A stretch of 64,000 nt of DNA, taken from assembly GCA_037179515.1 (NCBI GenBank), contig JAXCGZ010015123.1, forward strand, positions 95,001 to 159,000, in the 5' to 3' direction. Positions 54,102 to 64,000 of this stretch are shown here, piece by piece. Each line of letters begins with the position of its first letter. Positions within the stretch are counted from its first letter, which is position 1. The stretch is from Halocaridina rubra (lineage: Eukaryota; Arthropoda; Malacostraca; Decapoda; Atyidae). A model generated the notes under the pieces. It was not told the origin of the DNA. It did no database searches and saw only the letters and a program-made list of their open reading frames with translations. Both the position numbers and the translations under genes were made by a program.

Positions 54102-57100
54102 TGTGGTAGTGGAATCTGGTGGTTCTTCACCTCTCCCACTACCACCACAACTTTACCGCTACCACCACCGCCACCTCCACCTCCACTCTACCACAACAAC
54201 CACCACCCTTCCCACAGTGGAGCTCCTCAGTACCAAAGGCTTCTCTCCAGCACTGCCAGAGTTGTCTTCTGCAGAAAAAAAAAAAAAAAAAAAGGAACAG
54301 TGGAAGAGAACATAGGCATCACAACCTTTGATCCTTTCCCTTACCCTGTATCCCCTAAAATCCCTAAACTTATTAATCTTAGTTTGTAAAAATTTAATCA
54401 TTTATAAGGGAAGGGCTGGGTTTTCTTTGTATAGCTATTCATTGTTATAAAACTATTTACACCAGTGATTGCTCGTAATTAGAGAGAAGCACATGTAAAA
54501 ATTTTAATACATATTAAGTCTTAAAAGACATCAAGCATTTGTATATTTTAGATGTACAGTACTACTGTACTTTGCATTCACAGTAGAAGTGCTTCTGAAT
54601 GCTTCTTGTATTTACTTACTAGAATGAAGTTAAAAGGAGGAGCCTCATGTGGTGGAACTTTATCAGCAGAGCTCCACTGTGTCCAAGGGAAAGGATAAAG
54701 GCACCATCATTCCAACCCTTCGTCTTTAGGTTTTTTTTTCATCACTTCTGTTGAAAACGGTCCATACATCATTTGTTGTGTATTTATTATTGCTATTGGT
54801 AAATACTAAGAAATTTAAATAGGTAGGTTTATTCTTTTTATTAATATAGTTTACTGTATATTTCTATAAGGTCTTAGATTAAGACCATTTTCTGTTGAAT
54901 CTTATTTGGTGTTCGGTGTCCGAAGATGGCGTTTATAAGTTCCCTGCAGCTCAAGATTGTTTTCGTGATTATTTATATACTCTCATGGATTGTCCAGATG
55001 GGTAATAAGATTTGTCTGGGCCAATCTTTCTAACGTTCCTTTCCATTAGAAATTTCCTTCCCAGTTGTCTTTCTCATACATTTATATATATATAATTTTT
55101 TTTTTTTTTTTAAGCATTCCTAGCAAACTTCCTTTTCTCTTTGGAAGTCTAGAACTGTGTGAACGTAACATCTTGAAGCCAGCATACCCACTCTTATTAA
55201 TAATAATAATGATAAATAATAATATGGGACATTTGCATTAGACTTTTTCAAACACTTTTTGTACCAAGCAATTTCTTTGTGTGAAAGAGCCCTCGCATAT
55301 CCTTGCACTTGTTTTTTTTTTTCTGCTTTGGGAATCGGCACAGTTATGGTGAAACTTTTCCTTTGTTTTTTGTACTGAAATTGCTTATTGAATTTTTCAA
55401 AAGAAATAGGTGATAGAGAAAGACAACATTTTCTGTAATAAGATCTGTGCCCAAGGTGTTTTACTTTAAAAAAAATACATATTGTATGTAGAAATGTTGA
55501 TATTTCATAGAAAAATTAAAATGGGAAGCTTAAAAGGCAGTTGGGCATTGTTACATAACCTCTTGAGAATCGGTACTGTGTGCGTGTGTGTACGAAGTGC
55601 TGAGAATTCTCCCCTTCCCTCTCTCATTTCAGCAGTTTTAAGTATTAGGCATACGTAAAGCGTATCAGCATGACGTGAAGGGGTTGTGGCAGTGGCTGAA
55701 ATAGACAGTCCCGTGCATCCAGACACTCATGTTTAGTGTTTCTGACTATATGTAGATGATTATCATTGTTGATAATATAATAATGCCAATTTTGGTTTAC
55801 CCTCCATTCCTTCCTTCCCTCCCCTATCAGAAGCAGCCTTCTTGCCAGGTTAGAGTTCCTCTAGGGTTTGCTTCAGTATTTGTGCTTTCCCCCAGCTCTG
55901 TGTGGTTCAGGTCACAAACTTTAGACCACATAAACAATTATCGCTAGTAATTGAGCCTTCAGAGGCTACTTGAAAATTAAAATTATTTCTGTTATTCCGG
56001 CTTGACCAGCATTGGATATGCAGGAATCTGGGAGAGTTTGCAGCAGTTAAAAATCAGTGTTATTAGATGTCCATAGGTTTTTATATAATGCTCCTTAAGT
56101 GGTTTGAAATTCATAGATGGAGCTGTAAAGAAGCTGTTGTGAAATAGATTCTTTTTGTGATGCAAAATTAAATTTTTTAGTAGAGAACACTCATTATCAG
56201 TCTACTGTTATCATAATGTAAAGATTATGTCTGCTTGCAGTCTTCTGTCAGTGTTTATTCGTTGCTTGGTGTGTTGCCTGTGGTTGCAAGGTTATAATAT
56301 AATTATAGCCAAAGGGGGTCCTAAGTCAGCTTTTATAGCCAACATTCTAAGATCTGTCACATTTTGGTGGGTTCATTAAACATAATATTGTACTAGATTG
56401 TCTTATTATGAAATGGCTGATCTTCCTTAATTATGTTAGTCAAACTTTAAAAAAGAAGAGGTGTTGGATGCTTTTGAGGAAATTAAATTACATAATTGCT
56501 TATGCATATGCACCTCGAGAGATGCAAGGCCAAGCATATCGGTTAGAATTTCCATTTGGTTATGGTAGCAACTTTGACATGGTTAACTTTGTCATAGGTA
56601 AGCATTTGCATGCTCCCAGAAAAATTTCCTGCGACTTGGAGTGGAAATGTGATGGGCAAAATTGGGTGGTGCTCTTATTTGACATGTAATGTTTTAATGG
56701 AACTATCCATATTTAAATTGGTCTTATGGCATCCTAGTAAACCTTATGTCTTACTAGATTTTTTTTTTTTTTTTTTTTAATATACATTACATGTCTGCCT
56801 TTTGTATGGCCCTGTTTTCTTTCCATTTTCTATTTAATATCTCCCTTATTCTGTGTGGGTCATCCTAATTACTGGCACAGTAGGCTATGCTTAGCCCTTC
56901 CTGGCTTTTTCAATGTCCTAGTTATGTGTGTCGCAACAAGGACACAAAAATGATCAGGTGCGTAACCCCCTGTGGAGTTATACGTTGCGTCACTCACGTG
57001 CTTTGTCATCTGAGAGATTACAATCACATTAATCTTTTTGGAATATCATCACTTTTTGGGCTTGCAAAGACTTGTGGTGCATTTAGGCAAAGCTTTGCAA

Positions 57101-58012
57101 ACTATACAAACAATAGACATAATCTATAATTGTATCGATTTTATTAAGAACTCGCACAGGCTCATGATCTTTGTTATAACCAATAATGTAAGCAAAGACA
57201 GTTTACATCAGAGGGCTTGCAAGTACGCTTGAATGTGGATAAACCTTTCAGCCAGATAATGTAGGGGTCCCCCCAAACTCTTGTCCGAATGCACCGTAAT
57301 GATTAACAAATAATACCAGGGAGTTACCAAATAGGTATTTGAAGTTTCCTTTCATATTGGGGATTTTGCAGCAGCAACTGCTGATTCTCAGAGGAGGAGC
57401 TACTTTTTTTTTCTAAGTGGAATAACCCATTTGGATGAGTCTGCATCGTGTGTTGAAGACTGCTACTGACCACAACCTTTTTTTATCATGACATTCCAGT
57501 GAGCATTTGGGTATTACGCCTAAAGTAAAAAGCAACCAAGCGATTACATCTCTGCTCTTGAGATGCTACCTTGTCAGTAGCATGTGGCACTTCTTTGCAG
57601 TTCTTGGTGCTAGCAGAGAATTTTCACATTGACTCATTTGGCAATAAAAACATTAAACTGGCAACTGACACATACTGCTGTATGTCCGTGACAGTCATTG
57701 AAATTTTGTTTATATAAGAGAAAATAAATGCTTCATTAGTATATAATGTTTATATATTTGTGACTGAGGGTCTGTGGTAGTATAATTTTATTTCTGTATA
57801 ACCATTTATCAGCTAGGTGTCCCTACGCTCAGTTGTCAGCTCACTTTTTTTTTTTATTGGGAAGTAGTTTTGGAACAAGCTGTAACTCGAATCCATAGTA
57901 GTAGTTGGGCTTTTCAGACATTAATAATATGGCTTAGGCATTTTTATTTTATCAGCCTCCTTATGAACAGTAGCTATCCCAAATTGGTATGATGTCTTTT
58001 TACTGCAATAAA
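54102..58012 (+). other. Probable long 14-3-3 epsilon 3'UTR
   Basis: About 3.9 kb of T-rich sequence on the sense strand with few transposon traces, unlike the flanks. It contains a (CCA)n-like stretch near 54140-54200 and AATAAA motifs at 57643, 57723 and 58007. Vertebrate 14-3-3 transcripts also have long 3'UTRs, but here the extent is inference. Short frames inside it (e.g. 56408-56689) carry no recognisable domain. Confidence 0.4.
57643..57648 (+). promoter_or_regulatory. Candidate polyadenylation signal for 14-3-3 epsilon
   Basis: Canonical AATAAA 3.5 kb after the stop. Further canonical copies occur at 57723 and 58007. Motif evidence only. Confidence 0.25.
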
Positions 58013-58821
58013 AAAAAAAAAAGTTCGAGAAGCTGCTGTACACCAAGAGTTGTGAATCTTGCTAGAATGTGCCCCTCTATGTAAATACTAAATTGTGATA
58101 GGCAAAGCACATTGTGTCAATGCACTTGCATGTCGAAGTGTTTGATTAAACCTCATATTCTCTAAATTATTTTAATTTACCCTGGTTACAGTAATGTAGC
58201 ATTCCTTATGACACTGCTATAGAAAGCAGTGACACTGGTCTCCTTTGGTTTAATCTTGAAGTGCCACATTGATATTGCCGAAGTATATTGGTTTAAATAA
58301 TGAGAATGAGACACTAGCTGTTTTAACTGCAGAATTACAGTAAATGAGACACTACGTTTGTGATTCAAGGAAACAAGGGCCAGGTTTTTATAAAAAAAAA
58401 AAAATATATACTGTATATACTTTGAAAATTGTCAGTTGAGCTTCTAAGCTAGACTTAATCTTTCTTTTACAATTGTATCTGCTATGAAAGGAGTTGAAAT
58501 TTTTACCATAATTTTAAGATGGTAATGGTATACGTTTTACGTATTTAAAATGAAAATATCTATGCAAATGGGTGATTTAAGATTTTTCAAACTTGGCAAG
58601 TAAATATGTGCTCTCCTTAGTTTCAGCACTGTTTAAAGCTCATGATAATTATACTCATGTTCAAGATTGGAAACTGCAGGAAACTTAATATAACCACTAT
58701 GAAAAGTACTCAATAATGAGGACCTGACATGGTTTACAAAAAAACATTGATATTACTGTTACTTTTGTTGACACGCATTTCAAATGTTTGCTATTGGTAA
58801 GGGTAGTTTTCATTCACAGGC

Positions 58822-60735
<1,914 letters not shown>

Positions 60736-61395
60736 AGAGACCTAGGAGTAAACATACTGGCAGATTTGTCTCCAGAAATACATATAAATGGCATAGTAAG
60801 GGCAGCATATGCATTCTTATCAAATGTAAAGGTAGCCTTCAGGCACATGGACAAGGAAATGTTCAGAAATATTTATGTAACCTATGTGAGGCCAAAACTC
60901 GAATATGCAGCCCCCTTTTGGAATCCGCACTTGAAAAAGCACATAGCTAAGCTTGAAAAAGTTCAAAGACATGCCACGAAACTGGTGCCAGAAATACGCA
61001 ATCTCAGTTATGATGAGAGGCTGAGGGAATTAGACTTGCCATCACTCGAAGCTAGAAGAGTAAGGGGGGATATGGTGACAGTCTTTAAATTCCTTCATGG
61101 TTATGATAGAGTGGATAGGGATCGATATTTCGATATGGCTGGCTCTAGAACTAGAGGTCATAGTTTGAAGCTTCGTAAGAAAAGTTCTTTGCAGGATGTA
61201 AGGAAATACTTTTTCAGTGTAAGAGTAGTTGATAATTGGAATTCGCTAAGCGAGGAGGTAGTTAATGCTATCTCAGTCCATAGTTTTAAGGACAGGTATG
61301 ATAAGTATCACTAAGTCAAAAAGGGAACCGTTCAGGAGACGGGAAGATACGAGCTTTGGGCTCTTTCCCGTAAACACAATTAGGTAATCACTTTT
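60736..61395 (+). mobile_element. LINE family B, 3'-end copy B4
   Basis: Truncated at 'gagagagacctaggagtaaa'. It reads an open C-terminal domain from RDLGVNILADLSPEIHINGI through RPKLEYAAPFWNPHLKKHIA and LVPEIRNLSYDERLRELDLP to DKYH and the stop at 61312-61314, then the 3'UTR to 'acacaattaggtaatcac'. It is the least damaged family B fragment here and suggests fairly recent activity. Unlike B1, B3 and B5, no microsatellite follows the terminus. Confidence 0.88.
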
Positions 61396-64000
61396 AAGCT
61401 CTTCTAAGAGCCAGTTCTTGTCTAAATGATTAAACTCGTTATCTGTCAATTAGTAATGTTTTCTGTGTACTATGCTTCTACTTTGTCCCATAATCAAAGA
61501 ACCTTCCTATTCTGCAGTTGTACTAAATGTTCATAGATACCTTCCAGACAATAGTTAGAAATGATGGATACTGATACTGCGCCATATCTTTGAAAAGGTA
61601 CTTTTTGATGGCAACATGTCCTCTCTTGACAAGCCTGGCACGGGACTTCAGATGTCACTTCTTTTTTCTCTCTCTATGTCTCTCTTCTGTCACTGCTGGT
61701 GGAGGTTTGCTTACACAATGACCACCTTTTTTTGTCTCACTCTTTTCAGGCTGGTTGCTTGATCCAACTTCCCCCCCCCCCAAGTCTTGATTAGCAGTTG
61801 AGTCAATTTATGAATATTTTACTTTGTTTTGAAAGCAATTATTTTTAAAGGTAGTTTATTTTACTGTTTCTGCTGTATCTCTTCCTCCCTATGATAATGT
61901 ACACTTTGAGAGCACTGGCTACGATTTCACGGGTGACCCCTTTCCAGGAGTATAGCCTCTGGTTTCAATAGGTGAATAGGAGGCTTCTTCTGTTATAGTA
62001 TGCCTTCTTTTGCATTGAGAAATCTAGATATTGGACAGGTGGGAGTTGCTAGTGTTAGTTTTGTTATGTCCCCAAGCTGATTATACTACCTATTACAGTG
62101 GATTCATTTTTGCAAATGTTCCCAAAGTTTCGTGACTGCCTACTTTTTAGTACCTCCACAGCATTCAGGTATTGGTGGGTGGGGAAAAAGCTTTCTTGTT
62201 ATTTTCCCAATAACACAGGGTGATGTCACTTTATAAAAGGAGTATTTATATCTTATCCTAAAATATCCTTTATTTTGTTTTAACTATAGGCAATTTTGGC
62301 CATTTTTCGACTCCATGAGTGTCAGGGCATTTTTTATATATATATTTGCAGCATATGTAGTCAGGGGATACAACCCACCAATGGAGTTGCACATCTGCTA
62401 TCCTTCTTGGGACAGTATTGATTATCCATTCATCTTTGTATGTGGACATCCATTTTAGTCGTAAGTTTTCCCCGCATATATTGGGTTCTTTGGGGTCACT
62501 TTCGTTTCTTTGCTTTAATAGTAAACCTCAATTTTGGGTGACATATTTAATCAATATTATATCGATTATAATGTTTCTGCATACCATAGTGAGTAAATTT
62601 CTTTTATCCCTTATCAGCTTTAACCTCTCTGTATATCGTGTTCCCTTTCAAACAAAGCATTTCTCACACTGACTCCATTTTTGGGGCTTAACTCTGGGCT
62701 TTAAGCCAGTTAAGTTACTTTTATCCCTACTTGGATTTTACCCGAGTATAAACTTCCCTTTGAAACAAAGCCTGACTCGCCCTTTCCCTTCATCTTTTTG
62801 ACTTACCTCTGGTTCTAACACCAGGAAAACTGCCATACAAATCTTATAGATAATAATCTACTATAATCCATCTTTCCCAAATGTTTGAATTGCCTAAGCA
62901 GCATCACAGGCATTAAACTTTTCTTGTCCCCTCATATTTATAAAATCCTAAGTTTTCAGTTATGGAATTTTCAGATTCCAAGGAGACTTCAATGACATGT
63001 CATCTATCTCCAGCACTTAATCATATTTATATCCAGCACTCCTATAAAATGCTCTTTGCGTTAGTCTTCTTAGAAATATAGCAAGCTTGATGTACATAGT
63101 GACAAAATTCTCTCTCCACATTACACTCTCTCCCAGTCTGTGATGTCTAAAGCCCTTGAATGTGACACTGAACCTACAACTACTGTATTTCTCAAGTTAT
63201 ACCAGATTTTTTTTCACATATCCACATCTACAGGGTATTTGCTGTACTTTATTTCCACAAACTATTAACCTTTTTCTTGCACACAACCCATTCAAATCCT
63301 CGTTCAATCTCTACAGCTCAGTCTGTGAATTAGCCACTTGAGTATTGCTTTATGAAAACAATTTAACCTCAATACTGAGAATAAGTCTCCACTTATCTCA
63401 CTACAATATCCATAAATAGATTACATAAAGAAACACCACCACTACATTTAGGACACCTGTACTGCACCCACTCTTTCTAATCTATTATTTGTGTATAACA
63501 ATTTTTTTAAAGGTTCCTAATAACATTATATTCCAATTCCATAATTCAGTTCTTGTAGTTACCATCATAAATGCATCATATAGAAGATTATAATTTTCAT
63601 CTTCAACCCTGCCTCCACCTTGAACGAACCTACACTGTTTGTGAAAATCAAGAAATTATTACATTATGAGTCCTTAATATTTTTAAATTAGCTAAAGAAG
63701 TGCCACCTGGTTGTATACTGCTACTTTATTAATGTCCAAGGTGTGAAGAAAAGGATTCATTTTGGACAACTATCATGCTTCTTGCTAGTTTCCTAGAGTA
63801 TCAATTTAAATGGAACGTTTTTTTTTAGATGACAATATAAATGCTACAAACAAAAAGACTGAGCACAATTCAGCTAAACTTAATACTAAAAAAAAGTCAA
63901 ATGTTTTTAAAATGAAATATTAAAAAAAATTCAAAAAGTATAATTTTATTACTGTATACATATTAAAAATATCTAAATACTAATACGAGTTAATACATAG
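61396..64000. other. Intergenic sequence without recognisable features
   Basis: About 2.6 kb, AT-rich. Frames of 60-84 codons lack motifs. I support no gene here. Confidence 0.5.

Noticed and set aside
54103..54331. Two overlapping 70-codon frames after the 14-3-3 stop
   Set aside because: They are low-complexity CCA/CCT sequence in the 3'UTR.
56408..56689. 93-codon frame in the putative 3'UTR
   Set aside because: No motif, splice context or start support. It is likely chance in a 3'UTR.

Overview
The window is eukaryotic and most likely from a decapod crustacean. Two spliced arthropod-style genes sit in a background that is very rich in microsatellites (long TA, GA, TAA and CATA arrays) and retroelements. 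A penaeid-like shrimp is plausible, because those genomes are known for simple-repeat content, but I cannot fix the species from sequence alone. There is no operon structure, no credible intact tRNA or rRNA gene and no CRISPR array.

Host genes, both on the + strand. (1) The last three visible exons of a carbohydrate sulfotransferase (HNK-1/chondroitin sulfotransferase family) lie at 349-547, 3847-4080 and 4545-4748; the 5' part is off the left edge. (2) A complete 14-3-3 epsilon coding sequence of 257 aa in six exons runs from 37560 to 54101, with a ~10 kb first intron and probably a multi-kilobase 3'UTR. All splice junctions follow GT-AG and the phases match.

Mobile DNA fills most of the rest. 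LINE family A (CR1-like): a copy at about 5985-9530 (-) has an uninterrupted 944-aa endonuclease/reverse transcriptase ORF2; a broken copy lies at about 28.7-31.25 kb and 3' ends at 36.2 and 36.9 kb. LINE family B (FADD-type reverse transcriptase): 14.7-18.5, 21.7-23.5, 26.4-26.7, 28.0 (-) and 60.7-61.4 kb. LINE family D (jockey-like): 0.7-1.7, 44.1-44.7 (-) and 52.4-53.4 kb. An RTE-like family: 11.6-12.6 and 50.0-51.3 kb (-). Several SINE-like families occur, some with recognisable tRNA-type promoter boxes, target-site duplications or 3' tails matching the LINEs here. DNA transposons are a 215-bp foldback element at 24.0 kb and a cluster of Tigger/pogo-like remnants at 38.7-45.8 kb inside the first 14-3-3 epsilon intron.

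I do not see an undescribed multi-gene system. The notable signals are structural: SINE/LINE tail sharing, a tandem array of tRNA-derived units with an inverted copy, LINE 3' ends that repeatedly pass into the same compound microsatellites, and a TA/TG array next to a 14-3-3 splice acceptor.
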